Assembly: GCF_000411255.1 (NCBI RefSeq)
Contig: NZ_KE150413.1
Span: forward strand, 347,131 to 411,130
DNA from: Paenibacillus sp. HGH0039
GTDB lineage: Bacteria; Bacillota; Bacilli; Paenibacillales; NBRC-103111
Length of the DNA stretch: 64,000 nt
Direction: 5' to 3'
Positions 34,770-44,685 of the stretch are shown here, piece by piece (the first letter of the stretch is position 1; each line of letters opens with the position of its first letter). The position numbers and the translations under genes are program-made. The notes below the pieces were generated by a model. It saw only the letters and a list, made by a program, of their open reading frames with translations, searched no databases and had not been told where the DNA came from.

Positions 34770-37226
34770 TTATTGTAAAGGAGGTGTACTTGTAATAATT
34801 TGATCAATATCATGCTGGATATTAGGTAACTGAACACTAGTTTTTTCCAAAGCCGGTTGATTAGTTTTATTCTGTTTTTTTAGCGCAGCGAAATAATAGC
34901 GTATGCCTATCTGTTCCGGAGCATCTTTAAGCTCCATAGTTGTGAAAGGAAGCAGCATTGCTTCAGCATCCGTGTATTTGCCTTGAACAAACTGCATCTG
35001 ACCTATGCTTGAGCGGATCTGATTCGTAACATCAAATTCACGGCCTTGCAGTTGACCTTTGGGAAGTTTGGATAACTCATTCATTTTGGCAAGTACTTGA
35101 TTATAAATTTCCATGGCTTGCTTCCAGTTCTTTTCTGTTGCTGTTTTATCTTTGGCTGCGTAATTTTTCAAGCCTTCAGATACTTGATACTGAATACTGC
35201 GCTCATAGAATGAAATATCCCAAATAAAGTGATTCATTCCGTATTGAATTAATTCAGCCGCCTTCGTATTATCTCCTTTTGATTGAGCGGCCTTTATTTC
35301 ACGATCAAGCAGCAACTTGTTATAAGGTTCTTTATTTCTGGCTTGATTAATAAGGGCGATCTCTTCTTGATAATACTGATTATCTTGTGTTTGTGTATAA
35401 AGTTGAGAAAGCATATCGACTTTGAACAATACAAACTCCGGATGTGCTGGTCTCAGATCAAGCGCATTGTTTAAAGGGGTTACAATTTCCATATAGTTCT
35501 GAGAAGTTTTCGCCACTTCCAGCGCTTTATTATAAGAACTATTTGCACTCAGATAGCGTGCGGAAACAAAGAGGGTAACGATTGAAAGAACAAGTATAAC
35601 CGAAGGATACACGTATCTTACCGGTGCGGCTTGTTTGGCAAATTCTTTTGTTTTGACGTCTGCAATCATGGCGCCCAGGCAAAGGAACACAAGCGCTCCA
35701 ATGTACACATAGCTCATATCAAAGTCGAGCACGCTATGCCCCAGGATAGCAATGACAAAGATGAAATAAACAAAATGTTTGTCGCGTTCCTGTTCTGTGC
35801 TGCGGATATAGTTACGAATGTAGATCGCAAAGATCGCAACCAGCAGTACAGCCAGAATCAGGATGCCCACAGCCCCGACTTCGACCAGATACTGCATGAA
35901 AAAGTTATGAGCTTGACGGACTGTATATGGGTTGTTCTGGTATTGCTCGTACAAGCTCGACCAAGCGCCGCCGCCTGCGCCGAATAGCGGGTAATCCGCA
36001 AAAAGCTTGGAGGCGTCTTTGTAAAAAGTGATCCTCTCAAGTACGCTGTGCTGGCCGAAATTGATCGTCTCCAGGCGGATCCGCACATTTTCGGGAAGCA
36101 GGTTTTTGAGCGGAGTGGCCATAACAATCAGGACACCCAGAATCCCCAGTACAATGGAACCAGCCGGAATTGCAAAGGGAGCCCACTTCTTGGTGTAGAA
36201 ATTTCCGAGCTTGCTTTCCAAAGCTGGAGCAAGGAACCGCTGAACCAGCAAGGCAAGGATTCCGTAAATCACGCTAGCTCCGATAAGCAGCATCCAGCCT
36301 TTTCCCGAAAGAGAGGCCGAAAACTCTTTGTTCACATCGATACCGATCGCTGTAATCTTGCTTAAAACGGCGAAGGAGGCTAGAGTTGACAATATCGCAT
36401 GAACTAGCAGGAGGATTTGCCTAGATGGCTTCTGAAAGATTAGAATAAGAAAGAAAATAATGGGCAGAAAGATAATCGCTCCGCGTGACAGGGTCAGCAT
36501 AAAGGACACCAGAACTGGCACTAGGAACAGTGCGTGTACCAGAACCTTGGACCAGCCGCGGTTCTTCGATACCAGGAATAGTCCCGTGCCCCACAGAGCG
36601 ATCAAGAAGCCCGCATAGGTATTGGCGTACTGGAATACGGAAGTAAGACGCAAACCGTTGGAATCAGTCATGACGGCATCTTTGTATAACCCTGCAGCGT
36701 CTAACTCGGAAAACCATCCAATGACTGCACCTGCCACCTTCCCGTTGCCAAGCCAATTCATGATCCCGAAGAGGACGATGACATAGCCACTAGTCAAAAG
36801 ACCAGTCTGGATAATTTTATTCCCTAATGCCGATTTGGTCAGATAGGCTCCGATCAGGAACAGCGTTACGAGCACGATCTGAATAAGCAGGAGGTTAACC
36901 GCCGAATATTTGGAAGCGGCCGGCAGCAAGGAAATCAGATAAGTGAGTGGAATTAAAAAGATAAACAAACTCAGCAGATCTTTACGTTCCCGCAGCTTCC
37001 AGAAGTAGAAGAAGTAGATTCCCGTCAGGAACAGAAAAATGGAAGCCCATATAACTGCGGAATAAATAGGTCTTTCGAAATTCAGCGAATTTCCGTTAAA
37101 CAAGGCCTTCTGAAAAGGGGCCCAGAATAAAAACAGGGTTACGAACCCGATCAACAGCCAAAAGATGATAGAACTCTTTTCAGCCTGTTCTCTTTCGTCT
37201 AGCTTTGGCTTTTTATACGCGTACAT
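34770..37226 (-). CDS. O-antigen ligase / O-oligosaccharyltransferase-like membrane protein (WsaB/WsfB type)
   Basis: An 818-aa protein with about 12-14 TM helices, then a ~250-residue soluble tail of TPR-like helical repeats. The Wzy_C/WaaL signature is the long extracytoplasmic loop with FADYPLFGAGGGAWSSLYEQY and RQAHNFFMQYLVEVGAVG (about residues 430-470). Proteins of this architecture in Geobacillus and Paenibacillus alvei S-layer glycosylation loci (WsaB, WsfB) are the proposed O-oligosaccharyltransferases that move the finished glycan from lipid to protein. ATG 37226 follows GGAGAGGGAGA; longer starts lie upstream without an SD. It is divergent from the Wzm/Wzt genes. Confidence 0.85.
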   Translation of the reverse strand: MYAYKKPKLDEREQAEKSSIIFWLLIGFVTLFLFWAPFQKALFNGNSLNFERPIYSAVIWASIFLFLTGIYFFYFWKLRERKDLLSLFIFLIPLTYLISLLPAASKYSAVNLLLIQIVLVTLFLIGAYLTKSALGNKIIQTGLLTSGYVIVLFGIMNWLGNGKVAGAVIGWFSELDAAGLYKDAVMTDSNGLRLTSVFQYANTYAGFLIALWGTGLFLVSKNRGWSKVLVHALFLVPVLVSFMLTLSRGAIIFLPIIFFLILIFQKPSRQILLLVHAILSTLASFAVLSKITAIGIDVNKEFSASLSGKGWMLLIGASVIYGILALLVQRFLAPALESKLGNFYTKKWAPFAIPAGSIVLGILGVLIVMATPLKNLLPENVRIRLETINFGQHSVLERITFYKDASKLFADYPLFGAGGGAWSSLYEQYQNNPYTVRQAHNFFMQYLVEVGAVGILILAVLLVAIFAIYIRNYIRSTEQERDKHFVYFIFVIAILGHSVLDFDMSYVYIGALVFLCLGAMIADVKTKEFAKQAAPVRYVYPSVILVLSIVTLFVSARYLSANSSYNKALEVAKTSQNYMEIVTPLNNALDLRPAHPEFVLFKVDMLSQLYTQTQDNQYYQEEIALINQARNKEPYNKLLLDREIKAAQSKGDNTKAAELIQYGMNHFIWDISFYERSIQYQVSEGLKNYAAKDKTATEKNWKQAMEIYNQVLAKMNELSKLPKGQLQGREFDVTNQIRSSIGQMQFVQGKYTDAEAMLLPFTTMELKDAPEQIGIRYYFAALKKQNKTNQPALEKTSVQLPNIQHDIDQIITSTPPLQ

Positions 37227-37354
37227 CACAGTCTCCCTCTCCGATAAATCTCGACAATATTTTATCATAGCGGAGAAAATATTCCAATTTATCATTGGAT
37301 GGGGTACAGTTAGAGGACGAGATTTTTATTAACGAGAGGAAAGAAATTAATATT

Positions 37355-38212
37355 ATGTCCAAACAAGATGTTTTTTTAAAATCAAATCCTCTAATGAGGA
37401 ACTTAAAATTACAGATTAAGAAACTAGCTTCACTATTAAAATTAAACAAATTATTAATTTATCAATTAATCAAAAGAGAAATAGCTGTTCGATACCGTGG
37501 CTCTAAACTAGGGATGTTCTGGTCTTTTTTAACTCCGATACTTATGCTTGTGATCTATACATTTGTGTTTAGTATTGTCTTTAAGGCAAGATGGGGAACA
37601 TCAAATGACAACAACATTGAATTTGCACTTATTTTATTTTGCGGCATTAGTGTTTTTAATTTGTTTTCAGAGATTATAATTCAATCTCCACGCTTAATTA
37701 TAGGAAACGTAAATTATGTTAAAAAAGTATTGTTTCCACTTGAAATTCTTCCTTTAACCTTGATTGGAAGTGCATTGTTTCATTACGTGATCCAGTTGCT
37801 AATTCTCTTGTTGGGTATTTTGTTTACTTATTCAACGATACACTGGACTGTTGTTTTTCTTCCACTTGTTTTATTGCCTTTATTATTGGTTGCACTTGGT
37901 TTGTCTTGGTTCCTAGCTTCATTAGGAGTATTCATTAGGGACATAGGACATATTATTACTTTATTCATGCAGGGTCTAATGTTTTTAAGTCCAATTTTTT
38001 ATCCCGTTTCTTCTGTGCCTGAAAAATTTAGAGCTTTGCTATTTTTAAACCCCATGAGCTACGTTGTTGAAGACATCCGAAAAATTTTGATTTGGGGTCA
38101 AATGCCCGATTGGAGCTTCATGGGTACCAGTCTGCTCCTAAGTACAATAATGGTTGTTTTGGGGTATATCTGGTTTGTAAAGACCAAAGGAGGATTCGCT
38201 GATGTCTTATGA
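37355..38212 (+). CDS. ABC-2 type polysaccharide exporter permease (Wzm/TagG type)
   Basis: A 285-aa protein with six membrane helices. The cytoplasmic N-terminus ends LIYQLIKREIAVRYRGSKLGMFWSFL, the characteristic entry of Wzm/TagG permeases. FYPVSSVPEKFRALLFLNPM near residue 215 is the conserved last loop. It exports lipid-linked glycan chains with the ATPase encoded next. ATG 37355 is chosen, with GAGAGGAAAG upstream at rather long spacing; ATG 37295 is in frame further upstream. It overlaps the ATPase gene by 11 nt. Confidence 0.92.
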   Translation: MSKQDVFLKSNPLMRNLKLQIKKLASLLKLNKLLIYQLIKREIAVRYRGSKLGMFWSFLTPILMLVIYTFVFSIVFKARWGTSNDNNIEFALILFCGISVFNLFSEIIIQSPRLIIGNVNYVKKVLFPLEILPLTLIGSALFHYVIQLLILLLGILFTYSTIHWTVVFLPLVLLPLLLVALGLSWFLASLGVFIRDIGHIITLFMQGLMFLSPIFYPVSSVPEKFRALLFLNPMSYVVEDIRKILIWGQMPDWSFMGTSLLLSTIMVVLGYIWFVKTKGGFADVL

Positions 38213-39428
38213 TTTTGCAGTTAAAATTACTGATGTCAGTAAATTATATAAACTTTACGATCGACCTGAAGACAGGTTGAAACAATTTTTTTCATCAAAC
38301 AAGAATAAATTTACCAAGGAATTTTGGGCTTTAAAAAATGTGGATTTAACGGTTAATAGAGGCGAAACGATAGGACTAATTGGTAAGAACGGGTCAGGAA
38401 AAAGTACTTTGCTTCAAATTATTGTAGGTACATTGCAACCCACCAGTGGGAGCGTGGATGTGAATGGAAGGATATCGGCGCTGCTGGAACTTGGCAGTGG
38501 ATTTAATCCTGATTTTACTGGTAGAGAAAACATAATTATGAATTCAGCTATATTAGGGTTGAATGCCGAAGAAATAAAAGCAAAATTACCCGATATCATA
38601 AGTTTTTCCGGAATTGAAAAGTTCATTGATCAGCCGGTTAAATCCTATTCATCCGGTATGTTTGTACGTTTGGCCTTTGCGTGTGCTATAAATGTGAATC
38701 CTGATATTTTAATTATCGATGAGGCGCTCGCTGTTGGAGATATACAATTTCAACTAAAATGTATTGAAAAAATGAAAGAGTTTAAGAAACAAGGAAAAAC
38801 TATTATCTTTGTCAGCCATGACCTGTATTCTATAAAGAATTTTTGTGATCAAGCCATTTGGATGATGGATGGGCAAATCCATATGCGCGGCGATGTTCAT
38901 TCAGTTTCTAATAGCTACGAAAATTTCATGAAGACAAGTCCATCCCAACATATAGAAGAAGAGGAAATTGAAGAAAATCAGCAAGATGATGTGCTAAATA
39001 TTAATGGAATTGAATTTTATGATACACAATTTTCGGACAAGAAAAGATTCAATTATGGCGAAAAGCTTTCTATTGTAGTTAATTACACGTTAAAGAAGAA
39101 TGTAGAAGGGATAGTGGGAGGAATCGCTCTCTATGATTCCCAAGATAATTATATCTGCGGATTAAATACAAAACTAGATAAGTATCCCTTACCGTCTGAA
39201 CCAGGTGATTATCAGTTGGTTCTCAACTATGAACAAATGAATTTGTTACCCGGATCTTACTTTGTTGATGTCGGTTTCTTTGAAAGTTCGGGAATTGTAA
39301 GACTTGATTTTAAAAAGAAAATGGATTTTTTCACTATCAGTACTTCTGAATATTTTGCCGAAGGAATAACTTGTATTCCCCATAACTGGAATTCAAGAAA
39401 GGAAGCGTACGATGAAATACGACTTTAA
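38202..39428 (+). CDS. Polysaccharide ABC exporter ATPase with C-terminal glycan-binding domain (Wzt type)
   Basis: A 408-aa protein. The ATPase domain (about 1-245) has Walker A GLIGKNGSGKSTLLQ near residue 62, the signature KSYSSGMFVRLAFA and Walker B LIIDEALAVGD. The additional C-terminal domain (about 258-405) is a beta-sandwich (IEFYDTQFSDKKRFNYGEKL, then LLPGSYFVDVGFFE). This is like the Wzt C-domain that recognises the modified non-reducing end of O-antigen before export. The C-domain implies export of a capped chain. A capping methyltransferase is encoded next. Confidence 0.94.
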   Translation: MSYDFAVKITDVSKLYKLYDRPEDRLKQFFSSNKNKFTKEFWALKNVDLTVNRGETIGLIGKNGSGKSTLLQIIVGTLQPTSGSVDVNGRISALLELGSGFNPDFTGRENIIMNSAILGLNAEEIKAKLPDIISFSGIEKFIDQPVKSYSSGMFVRLAFACAINVNPDILIIDEALAVGDIQFQLKCIEKMKEFKKQGKTIIFVSHDLYSIKNFCDQAIWMMDGQIHMRGDVHSVSNSYENFMKTSPSQHIEEEEIEENQQDDVLNINGIEFYDTQFSDKKRFNYGEKLSIVVNYTLKKNVEGIVGGIALYDSQDNYICGLNTKLDKYPLPSEPGDYQLVLNYEQMNLLPGSYFVDVGFFESSGIVRLDFKKKMDFFTISTSEYFAEGITCIPHNWNSRKEAYDEIRL

Positions 39429-42165
39429 AATAAATACTTCTATTCAGAATGCACACACCGTAGTTCTCCAACATATCAGGCCTGAAACAACGGTTCTCGA
39501 ATTTGGAACGGCTACCGGATATATGACAGAATACATGTTCAAGGAACTTAAATGTGAAGTGTACGGAGTAGAAATAGAAGAAAGTGCGGCTACAGTGGCT
39601 AGTGCATTTACGGTCGATATGGAAATAGGAGATGTTGAAAGCTTAACATGGGCAACTAAATTTAAGGATATAAAATTTGATCATATCATTTTTGTAGATG
39701 TCCTTGAACACTTAAAAGACCCCTGGAGAGTCTTGAAAATTGCTGTTGAGTTTCTTAAAGAGGAAGGCACTCTAATCACTTCAATACCCAATATCTCAAA
39801 TAACGCTGTTATTATGGAACTTCTTTCTGGAAGATTTGAATATAAGACTTTAGGTTTGCTGGATAATACCCATTTAAGATTCTTTACAAAGTCAAGTATT
39901 CTTGAGTTATATGAACATGCCGGATTGCAACCGATTGAATGGTATGCGACGTATATGATGCCAGAGCAGACAGAGTTCAAACAAAGTTATGAAAATTACC
40001 CCTTGGTAAGGGACTTCTTACAACAACGAACGGAAGGAGAAGTTTACCAATATATAACGGTCGGTAAAAAGAGTAAGGATGCAGGAAAACTTAATCAAGG
40101 AATGATAGAACAAAGATACAGGTTATCTAATTACTATCTTCAATTATTTTGGTCCGCCAATGAAGAATTTACAGAGTATGATTCAGCTCATTTGCCGTTA
40201 CATATAGACGGCAGCACTATAACATATGACGTACCGCTTCCTCTTAATAACGAGATAAACAAATTAAGATTGGATCCCATTTCAGAACTAGCTTTAATAA
40301 AACTATCTGAAATTTATTTAATAGAGACAGTGTGTGATAATGAAAATGGTACTCCTTCGTACATACAAAAATGGTCAAATGAAAATAATTTTGAAGGATG
40401 CCACTTTTATAATCTTGTGAATTTTGGAGGCAGGGAACCTCTTATATCTTTAAACAATGATCCTTATATTATACTAAATCCTACCACCAAAATAAAAAAA
40501 GATAAAACATATTTTTTAAGAGTTAAAATGAGTGTGTCTGTTAAAATGAGTGAGCTTATCGAAGAAATGAACCAACAATATTCTAAGATAAAGAGAGAAG
40601 CTGAGCGCTTAGGGCTACTCAATATGAGTATGGAAGAAGAACAGAGAAAACAAGATAAATTACTGTTTGAGTTAGAACATATTAAACAATTTTTGCAGGA
40701 AAAGTATACGAAAGATGTAGAGACATCTAAAAATAAAGTGTTGCAACTAGAAGCTCAACTTGAAGTAATGAACGTGACCCTAGAGGAGCACAGAAAGAAC
40801 TATGAGAACGAACTACAAAAGAGAGAAGAGGCTACAGAAAAAGTTTTAAATGAATTACAAGTTTTGCTGAATTCTACTTCATGGAAATATACCCGATTTT
40901 TTAGAGCAGCCATGAACTCCTTAAGAGAGTTAAAAAACAGTGCAAAGCATAGAGTCAAGAACAGGATCGTAAAGTATAAAAAAAAAAGCAATAAAAAAGA
41001 AATGATTAATTTATTGGATAAAGAAAGGTATATTTTGGTGTTCTCTCATACGAATTATTTAAATTCCATGGGTGGAACCGAGAAGTATATTTATGAGCAA
41101 GCCAGCTATAACGCAAGAAGTGGTATAGGGACTGTTCAAATTTTTCCTTCTAATAGATATGATTTTTATGCGGAAGAAGAGAGTTTTTATGGTATTAATG
41201 TTGGAGATACATTTCTGGGATATTTGACAGCTCAAGAAATAGTCGAATTCATTCAAGATAGCGCCTATAAATACAAAAAAACGTATATACATCATTTACT
41301 GTTTTGGATATATTCTGATTTCAAAGATATATTTGAGGCAGTTAGTTTTAAGGGGATTCCTTCCTTTTTTGTCGCTCATGATTTTTTCGCTTGTTGCTCC
41401 AGTTACCATATGATGTATTCTGATTCGAATGGCCAAAAAGGTTGCATACCTGATTTAATGACATACGGTACTGAAAATGTCTGTTTCAAATGTGATCATT
41501 ATACTGACTTGGAGAAACGGAAAGAAATATTTAACGATATCTTTACCGTGTGTGAAAAAATAGTCTTGCCGTCTCAATATGTGCTTGAGGTTTTTAAGCT
41601 AATATATCCCAAATGGGAAGATAAATTTCTTGTGCATGGCCACTTGCGTCTCATAAAAGATGGAATTATAAAAAAAGAAAAAGTAAATGAGAAAATCAAA
41701 ATCGCCTATCTTGGGTACAAGATGGAGAACAAGGGATGGTCTGCATGGCTAAAGATGATCAATAACGAGCAATTTGCCGATTTGTATGAATTTCATCATA
41801 TCGGTTCGTCTGAGCACTATAATACCAATGTACGTTCACATGAATACTCTTTTATAAAGGACGGGCGGATGGCAGCCACAAATCTTTTGAAAAAAGAGAA
41901 CATAGATGTAGTGCTTTTATGGTCCATTGTGCCTGAAAGTTACTCGTATACTCTTTATGAGTCCATAGCAGCCGGTATTCCGATTATCACTAATAAAAAT
42001 AGTGGCAACATAGCCTTTAGTGTACAGCATAGCTCGGAAGATATCGGTGTTGTTCTTAATAATGAAAAAGAACTATGGGGTTTACTATCAGATAATAATA
42101 GGATGTTAAATTTATTGAATAGAACAAGGAACTTATATGAACTAGAATATAATGAGTTGGATTAA
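39412..42165 (+). CDS. Methyltransferase - coiled coil - glycosyltransferase fusion (WsaE/WbdD-like)
   Basis: A 917-aa protein. Residues ~1-200 are a class I SAM methyltransferase: TTVLEFGTATGYMTEYM as motif I, then VDVLEHLKDP. Residues ~220-375 are unassigned. Residues ~379-486 form a long coiled coil (EEMNQQYSKIKREAERLG, LQLEAQLEVMNVTLEEHRK) ending in NSTSWKYTRFFR. Residues ~541-917 form a GT-B-like glycosyltransferase (GGTEKYIYEQ; late YESIAAGIPIITNKNSG). It overlaps the Wzt gene by 17 nt. WsaE of Geobacillus also fuses methyl and glycosyl transfer, and WbdD uses a coiled coil as a chain-length ruler. A capping and length-control role is inferred. Confidence 0.83.
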   Translation: MKYDFKINTSIQNAHTVVLQHIRPETTVLEFGTATGYMTEYMFKELKCEVYGVEIEESAATVASAFTVDMEIGDVESLTWATKFKDIKFDHIIFVDVLEHLKDPWRVLKIAVEFLKEEGTLITSIPNISNNAVIMELLSGRFEYKTLGLLDNTHLRFFTKSSILELYEHAGLQPIEWYATYMMPEQTEFKQSYENYPLVRDFLQQRTEGEVYQYITVGKKSKDAGKLNQGMIEQRYRLSNYYLQLFWSANEEFTEYDSAHLPLHIDGSTITYDVPLPLNNEINKLRLDPISELALIKLSEIYLIETVCDNENGTPSYIQKWSNENNFEGCHFYNLVNFGGREPLISLNNDPYIILNPTTKIKKDKTYFLRVKMSVSVKMSELIEEMNQQYSKIKREAERLGLLNMSMEEEQRKQDKLLFELEHIKQFLQEKYTKDVETSKNKVLQLEAQLEVMNVTLEEHRKNYENELQKREEATEKVLNELQVLLNSTSWKYTRFFRAAMNSLRELKNSAKHRVKNRIVKYKKKSNKKEMINLLDKERYILVFSHTNYLNSMGGTEKYIYEQASYNARSGIGTVQIFPSNRYDFYAEEESFYGINVGDTFLGYLTAQEIVEFIQDSAYKYKKTYIHHLLFWIYSDFKDIFEAVSFKGIPSFFVAHDFFACCSSYHMMYSDSNGQKGCIPDLMTYGTENVCFKCDHYTDLEKRKEIFNDIFTVCEKIVLPSQYVLEVFKLIYPKWEDKFLVHGHLRLIKDGIIKKEKVNEKIKIAYLGYKMENKGWSAWLKMINNEQFADLYEFHHIGSSEHYNTNVRSHEYSFIKDGRMAATNLLKKENIDVVLLWSIVPESYSYTLYESIAAGIPIITNKNSGNIAFSVQHSSEDIGVVLNNEKELWGLLSDNNRMLNLLNRTRNLYELEYNELD

Positions 42166-42181
42166 AAAGGAGAAGATAAGC

Positions 42182-43255
42182 ATGATCATAACTACTTCTA
42201 TTTGTGCCAATTACTTGCCCAAAGCTATGGTTCTGGCAAAGTCTATAAAAAAAGCTGATCCCACTATAAAAGTGGTTGTCAGTTTGTTGGAAAGAGAAAT
42301 AACCCCTGAAGCACAGGCTTTTGAGTATTTTGATGATATCGTTTTAGGGAAAGATTTGGGTTTTGAAAATTTCGAAAAATTTATTTTTAAACACTCTATA
42401 GTTGAAGCCTCTACAGCGGTTAAAGGGCAATTGTTCTTATATCTTATGGAAAATTATCAGGAAGAAACAAAATTTGTTTATTTAGATCCAGATATCCAAG
42501 TGTTAAGTTCTTTGACTGAGCTTGAAGAAGCTTTAGAATCAAATGCGATTGTTTTAACTCCTCATTTAACAATCCCCGAGGATATAATGGATGCTGTGAT
42601 GGATAACGAACTTAGCGCATTAAAGCATGGTGCGTTCAATTTAGGCTTTTTAGCCGTCAGCAGATCGGAAGAGTCGAAAAAGTTTATTGAATGGTGGGCC
42701 TCGAGGCTGAATATGTTCTGCTATGATGACATTCCGCGTGGAATTTTTACAGATCAAAAATGGATGGACTTAGCCCCGTGCTTCTTTGATGTCTATATAC
42801 TAAAACATCCTGGTTATAATGCGGCTCCATGGAATGTATCCAAAAGAAAAATCCATATAAATTCTAATAATGAGTACATTGTGAATGATAAGCTTCTTAG
42901 ATTTTTTCATTTCTCCGGTTTTGATTCCGGAGCTAATGAGGGGATGATAAATAAATACGTACCCGATAAAAAGAATGCTATCTATAAGTTGAGAGATGAG
43001 TATGTTAATGAGATGAACATTATGGGCCAAGAGGAATTGGGTGCGATTCCGTGGTCGTATGATTATTTTAATAGTGGTGAAAAGATCGATAGAACTACCA
43101 GGATTGCCTATAGAGACAACTTGGAAATGCCGTATAAGTTTCAAGACCCGTTTACCAATAGTAATGCCGAGATAAATACAACTTCTGAACAAATAGTAAA
43201 AAAAGAGAATTTCGTTAAAGGGATAAAAAAGGTTGTTAAAAAACTTATTAATTAA
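42182..43255 (+). CDS. Putative glycosyltransferase, GT8-like (DxD type)
   Basis: A 357-aa soluble protein. It starts IITTSICANYLPKAMVLAKS, the GT-A entry of GT8-type enzymes (TSICANYLP..A..L..S). The metal-binding DxD is YLDPDI near residue 102. FNLGFLAV near 158 and FHFSGFD near 245 also match the family, which ends with a basic KKVVKKLI tail that could touch the membrane. SD AAAAGGAGA precedes ATG 42182. It lies just behind the methyltransferase fusion and probably adds a repeat-unit sugar; donor and linkage are unknown. Confidence 0.82.
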   Translation: MIITTSICANYLPKAMVLAKSIKKADPTIKVVVSLLEREITPEAQAFEYFDDIVLGKDLGFENFEKFIFKHSIVEASTAVKGQLFLYLMENYQEETKFVYLDPDIQVLSSLTELEEALESNAIVLTPHLTIPEDIMDAVMDNELSALKHGAFNLGFLAVSRSEESKKFIEWWASRLNMFCYDDIPRGIFTDQKWMDLAPCFFDVYILKHPGYNAAPWNVSKRKIHINSNNEYIVNDKLLRFFHFSGFDSGANEGMINKYVPDKKNAIYKLRDEYVNEMNIMGQEELGAIPWSYDYFNSGEKIDRTTRIAYRDNLEMPYKFQDPFTNSNAEINTTSEQIVKKENFVKGIKKVVKKLIN

Positions 43256-43354
43256 ATGAGTAAAATGAAGATAATCAATAGATATGTGCTTAGAATCTTT
43301 TAACTAACAAATGTAAAATATTCATTTGTATTTCGGGATAAAGAGGTGCTCCAA

Positions 43355-44098
43355 ATGAAAGGCATTATTCTAGCTGGCGGTACAGGCTCTAGATTGTTTC
43401 CCTTGACCAAAGTCACCAACAAACACTTACTCCCTGTGGGCAAATACCCCATGATATTCTATTCTGTAGGAAAGCTTAAACAAGCTAATATTACTGATAT
43501 TCTTGTGGTAACAGGCAAAGACCATATGGGGGATGTAGTAAATCTGCTTGGTAGTGGGCATGAGATGGGAGTTACATTTACATATAAAGTTCAGGACGAA
43601 GCTGGCGGTATAGCGCAAGCTTTAGGTTTAGCAGAACACTTCGCATCTGGCGATCAGGTCGTTGTGATACTAGGTGACAATGTTTTTGAAGATAATATTT
43701 CCACTTATGTACAGAATTTTAGAGAGCAGGGAGCCGGAGCTAAAATTTTGATTCAAGAGGTTCATGATCCTCAGCGCTATGGTGTGCCTGAATTAAGAGG
43801 CAACCATATTGTTTCGATTGAAGAAAAACCGCTAAATCCTAGAAGCAACTTCGCTGTAACGGGAATATATATGTATGATAGTCTGGTTTTTGACATTATC
43901 AAAACATTGAAACCGTCCATACGCGGTGAGTTAGAAATCACGGATGTAAATAATGCATACATAGAGAGAGGCCAGCTTACCTGTGATGTGTTGAATGGCT
44001 GGTGGACGGATGCCGGGACCCATGCATCGTTGGCCAAAGCAAATGAGCTGGCGAAAGACATTATCTTTGGTGAGGAATTTGGTAAACTGAAATTGTAA
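43355..44098 (+). CDS. rfbA: Glucose-1-phosphate thymidylyltransferase (short RfbA/RmlA)
   Basis: A 247-aa nucleotidyltransferase that makes dTDP-glucose. N-terminus MKGIILAGGTGSRLFPLTKV, substrate loop LLPVGKYPMI, and GDNVFED near residue 110 are visible. It is the shorter (~245 aa) form common in Gram-positives, lacking the ~45-residue C-terminal extension of enterobacterial RfbA. ATG 43355 follows AGAGGTG. It is the first gene of rfbACBD, the complete dTDP-L-rhamnose pathway. Confidence 0.93.
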   Translation: MKGIILAGGTGSRLFPLTKVTNKHLLPVGKYPMIFYSVGKLKQANITDILVVTGKDHMGDVVNLLGSGHEMGVTFTYKVQDEAGGIAQALGLAEHFASGDQVVVILGDNVFEDNISTYVQNFREQGAGAKILIQEVHDPQRYGVPELRGNHIVSIEEKPLNPRSNFAVTGIYMYDSLVFDIIKTLKPSIRGELEITDVNNAYIERGQLTCDVLNGWWTDAGTHASLAKANELAKDIIFGEEFGKLKL

Positions 44099-44115
44099 GA
44101 AGGGAGTTCTAAATC

Positions 44116-44685
44116 ATGAACATCATTCCGACAAAATTTTCTCAAGCTCTACTATTTGAGCCCACGGTGCATGGCGACAACCGTGGTTTTTTCATGGAAA
44201 GTTATAGCCAGAAAAGATTCGACGATTTAGGAATAACTTACAGCTTCATCCAAGACAACCATTCACTATCTTCCGAAACAGGCGTTCTTCGCGGACTTCA
44301 TTATCAGCTTAATCCAAAAGCGCAGACGAAGCTGGTACGTGTACTTGTCGGCGGAATTTACGATGTAATTGTGGATATACGTAAAGGATCTCCAACTTTT
44401 GGCCAATGGCAAGGTTTTATCCTTAGTGCGAACAATAAGCGGCAGCTTCTTGTCCCAAGAGGTTTTGCTCATGGATTTTGTACGCTAGTTCCTAACACGG
44501 AAGTTTTGTACAAAGTGGATGAATATTACTCGCCGGAGAACGATAGAGGGATTTTATGGAATGATCCGGCTCTTGGCATCGATTGGCCTACTTCAACACC
44601 GGTTTTATCGGACAAAGACAGGCGGCATCCACTTTTGCAAGATGCGGAGTTAAACTTTGAATACGAGGAGGAGCTGCATCCATGA
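44116..44685 (+). CDS. rfbC: dTDP-4-dehydrorhamnose 3,5-epimerase
   Basis: A 189-aa cupin-fold epimerase. HGDNRGFFMESYSQKRF near the N-terminus, FIQDNHSLSS, VLRGLHYQ with the catalytic His, VPRGFAHGFCTL and YKVDEYYSPENDRGILWNDP are all family signatures. It acts third in the pathway, inverting C3 and C5. SD AGAAGGGAG precedes ATG 44116. It overlaps rfbB by ATGA. Confidence 0.96.
   Translation: MNIIPTKFSQALLFEPTVHGDNRGFFMESYSQKRFDDLGITYSFIQDNHSLSSETGVLRGLHYQLNPKAQTKLVRVLVGGIYDVIVDIRKGSPTFGQWQGFILSANNKRQLLVPRGFAHGFCTLVPNTEVLYKVDEYYSPENDRGILWNDPALGIDWPTSTPVLSDKDRRHPLLQDAELNFEYEEELHP

Noticed and set aside
37295-37354. Longer Wzm with start at 37295
   Set aside because: No SD precedes this ATG, and the added residues show no similarity to the family N-terminus; ATG 37355 is preferred though its SD spacing is long.
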